Below are positions 36,229-45,643 of a stretch of DNA of 64,000 nt, piece after piece; position 1 is the stretch's first letter; each line of letters opens with the position of its first letter. The notes beneath the pieces are model-generated. The model ran no database searches. It was not told the origin of the DNA and saw only the letters and a program-made list of their open reading frames with translations. Origin of the DNA: Sphingobium xanthum (lineage in GTDB: Bacteria; Pseudomonadota; Alphaproteobacteria; Sphingomonadales; Sphingomonadaceae). Made by a program: the position numbers and the translations under genes. The stretch spans positions 410,001-474,000 of the forward strand of contig NZ_JAHKKS010000003.1 in the NCBI RefSeq assembly GCF_019737615.1, read 5' to 3'.

Positions 36229-36308
36229 CCGTCACCCCAGCGAAAGCTGGGATCTCAGGCGAGGTAGCGCGGCCACCGCACGAGATCCCAGCTTTCGCTG
36301 GGATGACG
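36229..36308. repeat. Palindromic repeat with perfect 21-bp arms
   Basis: Arms 36236-36256 and 36282-36302 are perfect inverted copies (start CCCAGCGAAAGCTGGGATC), each arm itself containing an AGCGAAAGCT-type palindrome. An outer GTCA / TGAC pair extends the arms. It sits between convergent genes and may serve both as terminator. Confidence 0.88.
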
Positions 36309-36309
36309 G

Positions 36310-36570
36310 CTAAGAACGAGGCTCATCCTCCCGCCCCGCCTCCACCAGCAACCAGCAGCGGATCGCGCTCGCCAGATTCGGCGGCTCTTCCTGCCCGATC
36401 CGCTCGGCATCGATGCGCGCGACCAGCGCGCTGTACGGCAGGCCCTCGGCACGCGCCCGGTCCTCCAGCGCTCGCCAGAAGACCGGTTCGAGACTGATCG
36501 ACGTGGTATGCCCGGCGATGGTCATGCTGCGCTTGACCGGCCCGGCATAGAGCGGCGGCTCAGACTCCAC
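36310..36570 (-). CDS. Ribbon-helix-helix domain protein
   Basis: An 86-residue protein with the RHH_4-type core: VKRSMTIAGHTTSISLEPVF followed by two helices (WRALEDRARAEGLPYSALVA). Such proteins are small dimeric DNA binders, target unknown. The start is best taken as the GTG at 36570 (MESEPPLYAG); an ATG further in would remove the first strand. It follows phaB by 12 bp on the same strand, so it may be the last gene of the mrp-IorB-hemH-phaB run. Confidence 0.78.
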   Translation of the reverse strand: MESEPPLYAGPVKRSMTIAGHTTSISLEPVFWRALEDRARAEGLPYSALVARIDAERIGQEEPPNLASAIRCWLLVEAGREDEPRS

Positions 36571-36581
36571 CGCCCGAGCGC

Positions 36582-37304
36582 TCAATACATATGCTGGCCG
36601 CCATTGATCGACATAGTCGATCCGGTGACGAAGCCGGCATCCTCGCTGCACAGGAAAGCGACGCCGCGCGCGATCTCATCGGCATGGCCAAGGCGGCCGA
36701 CCGGCACGCGGGCAACGATTTTCTCGAGCACCGGCGCCGGCACCGCCGCCACCATGTCCGTGTCGATATAGCCCGGCGCGATCGCATTCACGGTGACGCC
36801 GAACTTGGCGCCTTCCTGCGCGAGTGCCTTGGTGAAGCCGTGAATGCCCGACTTGGCGGCGGCATAGTTGACCTGGCCATATTGGCCCGCCTGCCCGTTG
36901 ATTGAGCCGATATTGACGATGCGGCCCCAGCCGCGCTCCCGCATGCCGGGAAACGTCGCCTTCGCCATGTTGAAGCAGCCGCCGAGGTTGATGCGCATCA
37001 CCTCGTTCCAGTCCTCGAAGCTCATCTTCATGAGCACGCCGTCGCGCGTGATGCCGGCATTGTTGACGACGATGTCGACCGGCCCGAGATCGGCGGCAAC
37101 CTGCGCGCACCCATCGAGGCAAGCCTGATGATCGCCCACATCCCACTTATAGGCGCGGATGCCGGTCTTGTCGGTGAAGGCCTTCGCCTTCTCCTCATTG
37201 CCCGCATAATTGGCCGCGACCGTATAGCCCATGTCGCGCAGCGCCAGGCTGATCGCTTCGCCAATGCCCCGGGTGCCGCCGGTCACGATCGCCACTCTGC
37301 TCAT
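36582..37304 (-). CDS. phaB: Acetoacetyl-CoA reductase (PHB synthesis)
   Basis: NADPH-dependent reductase giving (R)-3-hydroxybutyryl-CoA for polyhydroxybutyrate. The 240-residue SDR has TGGTRGIG at the N-terminus, NNAG, and the Ser-Tyr-Lys triad in GSINGQAGQYGQVNYAAAKS. An AGGAGAG ribosome site supports the ATG at 37304. No phaA, phaC or phaR is adjacent in the window. The gene follows hemH by 19 bp. Confidence 0.92.
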   Translation of the reverse strand: MSRVAIVTGGTRGIGEAISLALRDMGYTVAANYAGNEEKAKAFTDKTGIRAYKWDVGDHQACLDGCAQVAADLGPVDIVVNNAGITRDGVLMKMSFEDWNEVMRINLGGCFNMAKATFPGMRERGWGRIVNIGSINGQAGQYGQVNYAAAKSGIHGFTKALAQEGAKFGVTVNAIAPGYIDTDMVAAVPAPVLEKIVARVPVGRLGHADEIARGVAFLCSEDAGFVTGSTMSINGGQHMY

Positions 37305-37323
37305 GCAACTCTCTCCTGTTGAC

Positions 37324-38337
37324 TCACCGTAGGTTCGCCCAGCCGGCAAGCTCGCGCCCGAGCAGCTGGCGGTACAGGACGATAGCGTCGCCTTCCGCGT
37401 TTAGACAGGGCAAAAAGGCGAAATTGCGCCCGCCTCCGGCCAGGAATGTCTCCTTGCCGCGCAAGGCTATTTCCTCAAGCGTTTCGAGGCAATCGGCCGA
37501 GAAGCCGGGCGTCATCACCGCCACGGAAGCGACGCCCTGACCCGGAAGCGCGGCGAGCGTGGCGTCGGTCGCGGGCTCCAGCCACTTCGCGCGGCCGAAG
37601 CGCGACTGGAACGTCACCATGACCTCGCGCCCCAGCGCTTCGCCAAGCAGGCGCGCGGTCTTGTAGCATTGGCAATGATAGGGATCACCGAGATCGAGCG
37701 TACGCCGCGGCATGCCGTGGAAGCTGGCCACGATCCGATCCGGCACGAAGCTGAGCGCGGCCAGCTGCCGCTCGGTGCGGGCGCGCAGCGCCTCGATATA
37801 GGCGGGATCGTCATGATAGGCGGGCAGCATGCGCAGCGCCGGCTGCCAGCGCATGCCCGCCAGCACGCGGGCGACCTCGTCCATCGCTGTCGCCGTCGTC
37901 GCCCCGCAATATTGCGGATAGAGCGGCGCGATCAGGATGCGGTCATGGCCGCTCGCCTTCAGCGCAGCGAGCCGGTCGGCAATGGCGGGATTGCCGTAGC
38001 GCATCGCCCAGTCGACCGTGATGTCCTCGCCCCAGGCCCGGCCGAGTCCGCGCGCCGTATCGCGTGTGTTGACCGCGAGCGGCGAGCCGTCCGGCGTCCA
38101 GACCTGCTCATAGGCATGGGCGGACTTGCGGGGCCGCGTGTTGAGGATGATGCCGCGCAGGATCGGCTGCCAGAGCAGGGCCGGGATCTCGACCACGCGC
38201 GGGTCCGAGAGAAACTCGCGCAGATAGCGCTTCACCGCCGCCGGTGTCGGCGCGTCCGGCGTGCCGAGATTGACGATCAGCACCGCGACCTTGCCGGTCA
38301 CGACCGGCGGATGATCGCTCGGCAGCGCCGCGCTCAT
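37324..38337 (-). CDS. hemH: Ferrochelatase
   Basis: Inserts Fe(II) into protoporphyrin IX in the last step of protohaem synthesis. The 337-residue protein shows VAVLIVNLGTPDAPTPAAV, the catalytic His in VASFHGMPRRTL, the YHCQCYKTA segment and the C-terminal Glu in SADCLETLEEI. The start overlaps the stop of the IorB-like gene (ATGA). No iron-responsive box is seen close by because the gene is internal to a run. Confidence 0.96.
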   Translation of the reverse strand: MSAALPSDHPPVVTGKVAVLIVNLGTPDAPTPAAVKRYLREFLSDPRVVEIPALLWQPILRGIILNTRPRKSAHAYEQVWTPDGSPLAVNTRDTARGLGRAWGEDITVDWAMRYGNPAIADRLAALKASGHDRILIAPLYPQYCGATTATAMDEVARVLAGMRWQPALRMLPAYHDDPAYIEALRARTERQLAALSFVPDRIVASFHGMPRRTLDLGDPYHCQCYKTARLLGEALGREVMVTFQSRFGRAKWLEPATDATLAALPGQGVASVAVMTPGFSADCLETLEEIALRGKETFLAGGGRNFAFLPCLNAEGDAIVLYRQLLGRELAGWANLR

Positions 38338-40619
38338 GCCGCTTCGCCCAGGATCGGCAGCGAACGGTAGCGCTTGCCGGTAATGGTCGAAAGCGCACCG
38401 GCGAGCGCGGGCGCCACGGCCGGCACGCCCATCTCGCTGAAGCCGACCGGTCCGCCAGCGCTGTCCAGAAACTCGACCATGACGTCACCCACATCGGCAA
38501 GGCGCGGCAGGCCATAATCGGCGAGCCGCATCTTCCCCGGCAGCGAATTGCGATAATTGGGCGATCCGCCAAGCGCCATGGCGAGGCCGAAGATCAGCCC
38601 GCCCTCGATCTGCTGGCGGGCGATGCCCGGATTGACGATCGTGCCGAGGTCGGCGACCGCGACCAGTCGCTTCACCGCGACCCGCCCGCCCGCAAAGCCC
38701 GCTTCCACCAGCACGGCGATGTAACCGCCCTTCATCGCGCAGCAGGCAATACCCTGACCACTGCCGCGCACGCCGCCCGACCAACCGCCGAGCGCCGCCA
38801 CATTCGTGAGGCATTGCGCCAGCCGGGGATGGCCACCGAGCATCTGGATGCGGAAGGAGAGCGGCTCCACGCCGGCGACGATCGCCAGCTCGTCGATGAA
38901 GCTTTCCGAGAAGAACGTGCCGTAGCTCGCCGCATTGCTGCGCCATCGGCCGACCGGCAGGCCGATATCGGCTGGGAAATGATCCACGGCGAAATTGGGA
39001 ATGGCATAAGGCAGGTCCATGCCCGCCACCGCCAGCTCATCCGTCTCCCCCGCCGTCGAGACCAGCGCTTCCTTCCGGCTCTCGCCATGGCCGATGCGGC
39101 GCCAGAGCTGCGCGAGCGCGGGCGGCGTCGCCACCTTGGCCGACCAGCCTTCGACAAAGCCGCCCGCCTCGAGCCGCGCGGCCATGCGCGCTTTCGCCGG
39201 GGGTCGGGGACAGTCGCGAATGATATCTTCCGAGCGCGACCACATGAGCTGCACCGGCGCCTTCGCCGCGCGGGCGATCAGCGCCGCCTGCACGCCGGCA
39301 TCCACTTCCATCTTGATGCCGAACGAGCCGCCCGCGAACAGTGGATAGATCGTCACCGACGTCTCGCTGACGCCGAGCGCTCGGGCCACCGCTTCGCGCG
39401 CCAGCACCGGCGCCTGGGTCGGCATCCAGAGCTCGATGTCATTGTCGCGGATGCGTGCCGTCGCCGCCATCGGTTCGAGCGCGAGATGCAGCGCGGGCGC
39501 GACCACATAATCTGCGCGCACGATCCGCGCGCCATCGAACACCGGCGCGAGATCGCCCCGGCTGAAATAGCGCCCGCCGTCATCGCCCTCGAAAGCGGCG
39601 TCCAGCGCGCCCGCGATCGAGCGATCGCTGACCGCCGGGCCGGCCAGCTCGAACACCGGATCCAGCCGGTCGAGCGCCTGATTGGCCGCCCACCAGTTGC
39701 GCGCCGTCACCGCGACCCAGCCGGTCCCCTCCGGGCGGATCACGCCGATCATGCCGGGCACCTTGCGCGCCGCCGCCTCGTTGATCGACTTGAGCCGCAA
39801 GGCGTTGACCGGGCCTTGCCGGATCGCCGCATAGATCATGTCCGGCAGGCGAATGTCGGCGGCATAATTGGCCGATCCGTCGATCTTGGCGGGAATGTCG
39901 AGGCGCGTGACTTCGCTGCCGATCAGCGCTTCGTCGCGCCCTTCCGGGCGATAGGGCAATACAACCGGCGGTTTGAAGGCGCCCGCTTCATGCGCCACTT
40001 CGCCGATGCGCAGCTTGTTTGTGCCGTCCGAGATGATGCCATTCTCGATGTCACAGCTTTCCCAGGTCACGTCCCAGCGCGCCGCCGCCGCCATGCAGAG
40101 CAGCACGCGCGCTGCTGCGCCCGCCGCGCGCAGATCCTCGTAGAAACTGGGCACGGAGGTCGATCCGCCGGTCAGCATGAGCATCGAGCTGCGCGCGCGA
40201 TCGTCGATGAAGCGGTCGCCCCAGTTGCCGAAGCTGCGCTTCACCGGCCCGTCGAACCACTCCCGCGCGAGCAGGCGATTGGCATAGAGTGGCCCTGGCG
40301 GCGCGGGCTGCACGGCGACTGCACGCCAGTCCGCACCCAGCTCGTCCGCCACGATCTGCGCGAACAGCGTGAAGACGCCCTGGCCGAGCTCAGCCTGCGG
40401 CACCATCACGATCACCTGTCCGCCGCGATCCACCTTCACGAAGGCGCCGAACGCGGTCTCGCCCTCGGCGGTATCGGCTTGCTGATCGTAGCTGCGCGGC
40501 CAGAGCGCCCAGGCGAGGGCAAGGCCTCCGCCGACCGCGGCGCCCGTCAGCAATGTCCGGCGGCTCAGGCGCAGGCCGCCGCCCTTCTCGTCAAGGTACC
40601 TGTCCGGCCTCTCAGCCAA
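38334..40619 (-). CDS. Molybdopterin-binding oxidoreductase large subunit, IorB-like
   Basis: A 761-residue xanthine oxidase-family protein of the isoquinoline 1-oxidoreductase beta type. The N-terminus carries a Tat-type signal (LSRRTLLTGAAVGGGLALAW), as in exported IorB relatives. Segments such as VMVPQAELGQGVFTLFAQI and GGSFGIKMEVDAGVQAALIA are characteristic. The TTG at 40619 (8-base overlap with mrp) is my best start; no ATG fits. No iorA-type [2Fe-2S] subunit is adjacent, which is odd because the pair is usually together. Substrate unknown. Confidence 0.83.
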   Translation of the reverse strand: MAERPDRYLDEKGGGLRLSRRTLLTGAAVGGGLALAWALWPRSYDQQADTAEGETAFGAFVKVDRGGQVIVMVPQAELGQGVFTLFAQIVADELGADWRAVAVQPAPPGPLYANRLLAREWFDGPVKRSFGNWGDRFIDDRARSSMLMLTGGSTSVPSFYEDLRAAGAAARVLLCMAAAARWDVTWESCDIENGIISDGTNKLRIGEVAHEAGAFKPPVVLPYRPEGRDEALIGSEVTRLDIPAKIDGSANYAADIRLPDMIYAAIRQGPVNALRLKSINEAAARKVPGMIGVIRPEGTGWVAVTARNWWAANQALDRLDPVFELAGPAVSDRSIAGALDAAFEGDDGGRYFSRGDLAPVFDGARIVRADYVVAPALHLALEPMAATARIRDNDIELWMPTQAPVLAREAVARALGVSETSVTIYPLFAGGSFGIKMEVDAGVQAALIARAAKAPVQLMWSRSEDIIRDCPRPPAKARMAARLEAGGFVEGWSAKVATPPALAQLWRRIGHGESRKEALVSTAGETDELAVAGMDLPYAIPNFAVDHFPADIGLPVGRWRSNAASYGTFFSESFIDELAIVAGVEPLSFRIQMLGGHPRLAQCLTNVAALGGWSGGVRGSGQGIACCAMKGGYIAVLVEAGFAGGRVAVKRLVAVADLGTIVNPGIARQQIEGGLIFGLAMALGGSPNYRNSLPGKMRLADYGLPRLADVGDVMVEFLDSAGGPVGFSEMGVPAVAPALAGALSTITGKRYRSLPILGEAA

Positions 40620-41631
40620 AGGCGGGGCTCGCGCGGCCCGCGCCGCCATCCAGCCAGCGCGCCACGCGCTCGGCAATGGCGCGGAAGGGTTGGCCGATCA
40701 CGCCATCTTCGGCGGCCGGCGGCATGCCGTTGTCCGATGCCGTGCGCACCGCGATGTCGAGCGGTACGCGGCCAAGGAACGGCAGGCCGAGCCGCGCCGC
40801 ATCCGCTTCCGCGCCGCCGCTGCCGAACGGGTCCGACACCTCGCCGCAATGCGGGCAGACATAGCCCGACATATTCTCGACCATGCCGATCACCGGCACC
40901 TTCGCCTGATCGAAGAAGCTGATCGCGCGCGCGGCATCGATCAGCGCCAGATCCTGCGGGGTCGAGATAATCACCGCGCCGGCCGGCTTGTACTTCTGGA
41001 TCATCGTCAGCTGCACGTCGCCCGTGCCCGGCGGCAGATCGACGATCAGGATCTCCGTGCCGCGCCAGTCTGCATCGATGAGCTGGCCGAGTGCATTGCC
41101 CGCCATCGGCCCGCGCCAGGCGATCGCCTGGCCGGGCTTGGCGAGATGCCCCATGGAAAGCATCGGCACGCCATGCTCGTTCGGCACGGGAATGAGCCGG
41201 CTGCCCTCGGCCTGCGGCTTGACACCTTCGCTGTCGAGCAAGCGCGGGAGCGAAGGACCGTAAATGTCCGCATCGACCATGCCGACCTTCTTGCCGAGGC
41301 GCTTGAGCGCCACGGCGAGATTGACCGAAAGCGTGGACTTGCCGACGCCGCCCTTGCCCGATCCGACCGCGACGATCAGCGGCCGGGCCGATCGCTCGGC
41401 GGTCATCGCGATGCGCACGTCGGATATGCCGGGCTCGATCTCGCCCGCCGCCTTGATGCGCGCCGCGAAGGCATCGCGCTCGGCCGCTTCCAGCTCGCTC
41501 ACGTCGAGGACGAGGCTCAGCACCCCGTCCTTCTGGCGCAGGCCGCTCACACGCCCGGGGGCGATGGCGTCGATCCGTGCGGCCAAAGCTGCATCCACGG
41601 CCGTCCCGGCCTCTCTCGCTGCGTCACTCAT
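40612..41631 (-). CDS. mrp: Mrp/ApbC-family iron-sulfur carrier ATPase
   Basis: A 339-residue P-loop NTPase that delivers Fe-S clusters. An N-terminal MIP18/DUF59-like part precedes the deviant Walker A GSGKGGVGKSTLSVN near residue 103, and the bridging CxxC is in GYVCPHCGEVSDPFG. The ATG at 41631 starts MSDAAREAGT; the frame is open further but antisense to hflK. Divergent from hflK across 126 bp. First gene of a minus-strand run with IorB-like, hemH and phaB; the Mrp and haem links are iron-related. Confidence 0.94.
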   Translation of the reverse strand: MSDAAREAGTAVDAALAARIDAIAPGRVSGLRQKDGVLSLVLDVSELEAAERDAFAARIKAAGEIEPGISDVRIAMTAERSARPLIVAVGSGKGGVGKSTLSVNLAVALKRLGKKVGMVDADIYGPSLPRLLDSEGVKPQAEGSRLIPVPNEHGVPMLSMGHLAKPGQAIAWRGPMAGNALGQLIDADWRGTEILIVDLPPGTGDVQLTMIQKYKPAGAVIISTPQDLALIDAARAISFFDQAKVPVIGMVENMSGYVCPHCGEVSDPFGSGGAEADAARLGLPFLGRVPLDIAVRTASDNGMPPAAEDGVIGQPFRAIAERVARWLDGGAGRASPAFG

Positions 41632-41757
41632 GGGGCGCGCTTTAAACTGATCGGTGCCGCCGCGCAAAGCGCCGCAAGGCGGTTTTTGTGACATGTGCGC
41701 GATATTATTGGGGGCACGGCCCTGTATTTCCTCGGATAGCGTCCCTATACAAGCGGC

Positions 41758-42864
41758 ATGGACACTGACATGACGCAGCGCCCCGGCCAGGCCTCGGCGA
41801 TGAGCGAAGGCGGCCCGTGGGGCAGCAGGGACGAGGACAATGGCGGCAAGGGCGAAGGCGGCCCCCGCAATCCGTGGAACCCGCCGCCGCGCGGCGACGA
41901 GCCGGGAGGACGCGGCCCACGCGGCCCCAGCGCCATCGACGAACTGCTGCGCCGCGCGCGGGACAGCTTCGGCGGCGGCTTGCCGAACGGCCCGCGTGGT
42001 CGCGCGCTCTGGCCGTTCATCGCCGGTGCCGTCGTGCTCATCTGGATCGGCACGACCAGCTTCCATCGCATCGGCCCGCAGGAGCGCGGCGTCGTCTCGC
42101 TGCTCGGCAGCTACAGCAAGACACTCGAGCCGGGCATCGGCATCACGCTGCCGGCACCGTTCGAAAGCGTCACCGTGGTCGACATCGAGGAAATTCGCAC
42201 GATCGATCTCGGATCGGCCGGCAACGAGGCGGAAAAGCTGGTGCTGACCGCCGACCAGAACATCATCAATCTGGGCTATTCGGTGCGCTGGAACATCAGC
42301 GATCCGACGCAATATGCCTTCCAGATCGCCGACCCGGACGCGACGCTCAATGAAGTCGCCGAATCCGCCATGCGCGCCGTGATCGCGACCGTGTCGCTGA
42401 CCGACGCCATGGGCGCCGGGCGCAACGCGATCGAGAGCCAGGTGCAGGAGCGGATGCAGAACATCCTCAACACCTATCGCGCCGGCATCCGCATCCAGGG
42501 CGTGGCGATCAAGCAGGCCGACCCGCCGGATCAGGTCAATGACGCCTTCAAGGAAGTGACCGCCGCGCAGCAGGCGGCCGAAACATACATCAACCAGGCG
42601 CAGGCCTATGCCCAGCAGCTCTCCGCCCAGTCGCAGGGTGAGGCGGCCGCGTTCGACGCGGTCTATGAGCAGTACAGGCTCGCGCCCGACGTGACCCGGC
42701 GGCGCATGTATTATGAGACGATGGAAAAGGTGCTTTCCGGCGTGAACAAGACGATCGTCGAAACCGGTAACGTGACGCCGTATCTGCCGCTCCCCGCCGT
42801 GCGCGCCAATCGCACGACCACGGTAGAAGCCCAGCCGCAGCCTCGGCAGGGAGGCGGCCAGTGA
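41758..42864 (+). CDS. hflK: Protease modulator HflK
   Basis: A 368-residue stomatin/prohibitin-type membrane protein that, with HflC, caps and regulates FtsH. A Gly/Pro-rich N-terminal tail (residues 1-80), a transmembrane segment (FIAGAVVLIWIGTTSFHRI near 84-100) and the SPFH domain (QERGVVSLLGSYSKTLEPGI) are followed by helices. A second ATG at 41770 is possible. hflC overlaps the stop by four bases. Confidence 0.94.
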   Translation: MDTDMTQRPGQASAMSEGGPWGSRDEDNGGKGEGGPRNPWNPPPRGDEPGGRGPRGPSAIDELLRRARDSFGGGLPNGPRGRALWPFIAGAVVLIWIGTTSFHRIGPQERGVVSLLGSYSKTLEPGIGITLPAPFESVTVVDIEEIRTIDLGSAGNEAEKLVLTADQNIINLGYSVRWNISDPTQYAFQIADPDATLNEVAESAMRAVIATVSLTDAMGAGRNAIESQVQERMQNILNTYRAGIRIQGVAIKQADPPDQVNDAFKEVTAAQQAAETYINQAQAYAQQLSAQSQGEAAAFDAVYEQYRLAPDVTRRRMYYETMEKVLSGVNKTIVETGNVTPYLPLPAVRANRTTTVEAQPQPRQGGGQ

Positions 42865-43706
42865 ACCTCTCGGCCCGCAACCCCATCGCGCTCGCCGTTC
42901 TGGCGACCATCGCGCTGTTCCTGATCGGCAGCACCTTCTCGATCGTGCCCGAGACGCGCCAGGCCGTCGTACTGCGGCTCGGCGAAGTGAAACGCATCTA
43001 TAATCCGTACAAGCCCAACGAAGTGTTCGGCGCGACCGGCGCCGGGCTCAAGGTGCGCATCCCGTTCTTCGATCAGGTGGTCTGGATCGACAAGCGCGTC
43101 CAGTCGGTCACCATGGAGCGCCAGCAAGTGCTCTCGACCGATCAGCTGCGCCTGCAGGTCGATGCCTTCGCGCGCTACCGCATCGTCAATCCGCAGCGCA
43201 TGTATATCGCCGCAGGGAACGAGGAGCGCGTCAAGGATGCACTCCGCCCGATCCTCGGCTCGGCCCTGCGTAACGAGCTGGGCAAGCGTCGCGCGGATCT
43301 GCTGCTCAGCCCCGAGCGGGGCGAGGTGATGACCAACATTCGCCGCAGCCTCGATCGTGTCGCCGCGCAATATGGCGCCGAGATCGTCGATGTGCGGATC
43401 ATGCGCACAGACCTGCCGGACGGCGCCCCGCTGCAGAGCGCCTTCCAGCGCATGCGCTCGGCGCGCGAGCAGGAGGCGCTAACCATCCGCGCAGAAGGCG
43501 CCAGGCGTGCGCAGGAAATCCGCGGCCAGGCCGATGCCGACGCCGCGCGCGTCTATGCCGCCAGCTTCGGCAAGGACCCGCAATTCTATGATTTCTACCG
43601 GGCCATGCAGTCCTATCGGATCAGCTTCGCCCAGCAGAATGAAGGCGAAACGAGCGCGGTGCTGTCCGCGGACAATGACTATCTCCGCCAGTTCAGGGGG
43701 CGCTGA
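42861..43706 (+). CDS. hflC: Protease modulator HflC
   Basis: A 281-residue SPFH protein, partner of HflK. N-terminal transmembrane segment (IALAVLATIALFLIGSTFSI) then REVKRIYNPYKP-like and DKRVQSVTMERQQVLSTDQL sequence of the family. The start is a GTG that overlaps the hflK stop (GTGA) behind a GGGAGG ribosome site. htrA follows on the same strand 152 bp later, so FtsH control and periplasmic quality control are side by side. Confidence 0.95.
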   Translation: MNLSARNPIALAVLATIALFLIGSTFSIVPETRQAVVLRLGEVKRIYNPYKPNEVFGATGAGLKVRIPFFDQVVWIDKRVQSVTMERQQVLSTDQLRLQVDAFARYRIVNPQRMYIAAGNEERVKDALRPILGSALRNELGKRRADLLLSPERGEVMTNIRRSLDRVAAQYGAEIVDVRIMRTDLPDGAPLQSAFQRMRSAREQEALTIRAEGARRAQEIRGQADADAARVYAASFGKDPQFYDFYRAMQSYRISFAQQNEGETSAVLSADNDYLRQFRGR

Positions 43707-43858
43707 TTTCGTGGGCCGGCGCTGGAACGTCCAGCGCCGCCGCTCATTCAATGCCGGTTAATCCGGCACGCGCCATGGCCCGGACAAGGTCGCGACAATT
43801 TTCCGGTCGGGACCGCGAGGGGCCTGATGACGGACATTTGATGAGAGGAAGGTTTTTC

Positions 43859-45355
43859 GTGCGCTACGCTTACGCCATCACAGCAGCCCTGCTTGTCGGC
43901 GGAACCACGCTGGCCCTGACGTCCAATTCGACCAGCGTGATCGCCCAGACTGCCCAGAATGAAGGCATGGCCGCCGCCGCTCCGCGCGGCGCCCCGGTCA
44001 GCCTTGCCGACATGGTCCAAAAGCTGCAACCCGCCGTGGTCAATATCTCGACCCGCCAGCGCGTGCAGGTCCAGAATCCCTTCGCCGGAACGCCGTTCGG
44101 CGGCCTGTTCGGCGGTGACCAGCCGCAGACTCGCCAGGCGCAATCGCTCGGCTCCGGCTTCATCATCTCGGCCGACGGCTATGTCGTGACCAACAATCAC
44201 GTCGTGGCGCCTGGCGCGCGCGGCGCATCTGTCGATGCGATCACCGTCACCCTGCCGGATCGCACCGAATATGAGGCGAAGCTGGTCGGCACCGATCCGC
44301 GCTCCGACCTTGCCGTGCTCAAAATCACCACCAACAAGCCGCTGCCGTTCGTCAAGTTCGGCGATTCCACCAAGTCGCGCGTCGGCGACTGGGTTGTGGC
44401 GATCGGCAATCCCTTCGGCATCGGCAGCACGGTGACCGCAGGCATCATCTCCGCGCTTCACCGCAACACCGGTGGCGCCGAGCGCTTCATCCAGACCGAT
44501 GCCTCGATCAATCAGGGCAATTCGGGTGGCCCGATGTTCGACATGAATGGCAATGTGATCGGCATCAATTCGCAGATTCTGTCGCCCACCGGCGGCAATG
44601 TCGGCATCGGCTTCGCGATTCCCGCCGAGCAGGCCGTCTCGGTGATCGAGACCCTGCGCTCCGGCGGCAGCGTGAAGCGCGGCTATCTCGGCATCCAGAT
44701 CAGCCCGGTCTCCGAGGATCTGGCCGATTCGCTCGGCCTGCCCAAGAATCGCGGCGAGTTCGTCCAGTCGGTCGAGGCCGGCAAGGGCGCCGACAAGGCC
44801 GGCATCAAGGCAGGCGATGTCATCGTCAAAGTCAACAATGTCGAGGTGACGCCGGACGAGACGCTGTCCTACATCGTCTCAGGTTTGCCGGTGAACACCA
44901 CCGTGCCGATCGAGCTGATGCGCAACGGCAAGTCCATGACCGTCCGCGCGCTGATCGGCGAGCGGCCGCCCGAGGATCAGCTCGCCAATTTCGCGCAGCC
45001 CTCGGAGGACGATTTCTCCGATCAGGATGCGCAGAGCACGCGCCAGGCGTCCCAGCAACTGCTTGGCCTCGCCGTGCAGGCGCTGACGCCCACGATTGCC
45101 CAGCAGCTCGGCATCCCGGCCGAGACCAAGGGCGTGGTGATCTCGGCGGTCGATCCTTCGACCGACGCAGGCGCCAAGGGTCTGCGTCGCGGCGACGTGG
45201 TCATGATGGCCAATGGCGCGCCCGTCGCCAGCGAAGCCGATCTCGGCAAGGCGGCGCAGGCGGCCAAGGACGCCAAGCGCAACGCCGTGCTGCTGCAGGT
45301 CCTGCGTCGCGGCGCCCCGGCCGCCTTCGTGCCGATCCGCTTGCGCGGCCAGTAA
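43859..45355 (+). CDS. htrA: Periplasmic Do/DegP-type serine protease
   Basis: A 498-residue protease/chaperone that clears misfolded envelope proteins. After an N-terminal signal (MRYAYAITAALLVGGTTLAL) comes the trypsin-like domain with His114 (TNNHVVAP), Asp150 (PRSDLAVLKI) and Ser222 (GNSGGPMF), and two PDZ domains (GYLGIQISPVSEDLADSLGL from about 280; second after about 395). The GTG at 43859 has a clear AGGAAGG site; an ATG at 43841 is the alternative. A strong terminator follows. Confidence 0.94.
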   Translation: MRYAYAITAALLVGGTTLALTSNSTSVIAQTAQNEGMAAAAPRGAPVSLADMVQKLQPAVVNISTRQRVQVQNPFAGTPFGGLFGGDQPQTRQAQSLGSGFIISADGYVVTNNHVVAPGARGASVDAITVTLPDRTEYEAKLVGTDPRSDLAVLKITTNKPLPFVKFGDSTKSRVGDWVVAIGNPFGIGSTVTAGIISALHRNTGGAERFIQTDASINQGNSGGPMFDMNGNVIGINSQILSPTGGNVGIGFAIPAEQAVSVIETLRSGGSVKRGYLGIQISPVSEDLADSLGLPKNRGEFVQSVEAGKGADKAGIKAGDVIVKVNNVEVTPDETLSYIVSGLPVNTTVPIELMRNGKSMTVRALIGERPPEDQLANFAQPSEDDFSDQDAQSTRQASQQLLGLAVQALTPTIAQQLGIPAETKGVVISAVDPSTDAGAKGLRRGDVVMMANGAPVASEADLGKAAQAAKDAKRNAVLLQVLRRGAPAAFVPIRLRGQ

Positions 45356-45379
45356 GGCCGGTCGACAATCGAATACAGG

Positions 45380-45413
45380 AAGGGCGCGGCGTAAAATCCG
45401 CGCCCTTTTTTTT
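45380..45413 (+). terminator. Intrinsic terminator of htrA
   Basis: Perfect 8-bp GC stem GGGCGCGG (45382-45389) / CCGCGCCC (45398-45405), an 8-base loop, then eight T at 45406-45413. This is the clearest Rho-independent terminator in the window. Confidence 0.93.
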
Positions 45414-45418
45414 AAGTC

Positions 45419-45575
45419 GCCCCTCCCTTTCGAGGGAGGGCGTATCAGGTCGGTCATGCCCCCGGCATGACCTAAACAGTGCGGGGCACTGTTTACCTGA
45501 TGCGGGGTGGGTGTCGCGCAGCGATCTACAACGCCGAAGCACCACCCCAACCCCTCCTCTGAAGAAGAGGGGCTA
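45419..45575. repeat. CCCCTCCC/GGGTGTCGCG element with nested palindromic cassette, copy A
   Basis: Shares its ends and centre with the copy at 47267-47371: a CCCTCCC/GGGAGGG hairpin, GGGGTGGGTGTCGCG, CCACCCCAACCCCTCC and a closing AGAGGGGCTA. Copy A carries an extra cassette at 45444-45501, itself bounded by ATCAGGT / ACCTGAT and holding two hairpins, GGTCATGCC/GGCATGACC (45452-45460, 45464-45472) and AAACAGTGC/GCACTGTTT (45474-45482, 45486-45494). It lies between htrA and the HerA-like gene. Confidence 0.85.
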
Positions 45576-45643
45576 AAGAGAAGGCTCGTCATCGCGGCGG
45601 AAGCTGGTATTTCCCGTCGGGAACCCTCGCGAAGGAGATCAGC

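Noticed and set aside
38334..40676. ATG at 40676 as start of the IorB-like gene
   Set aside because: It would put about 20 residues antisense-like inside mrp; the TTG at 40619 directly precedes the Tat-signal region.
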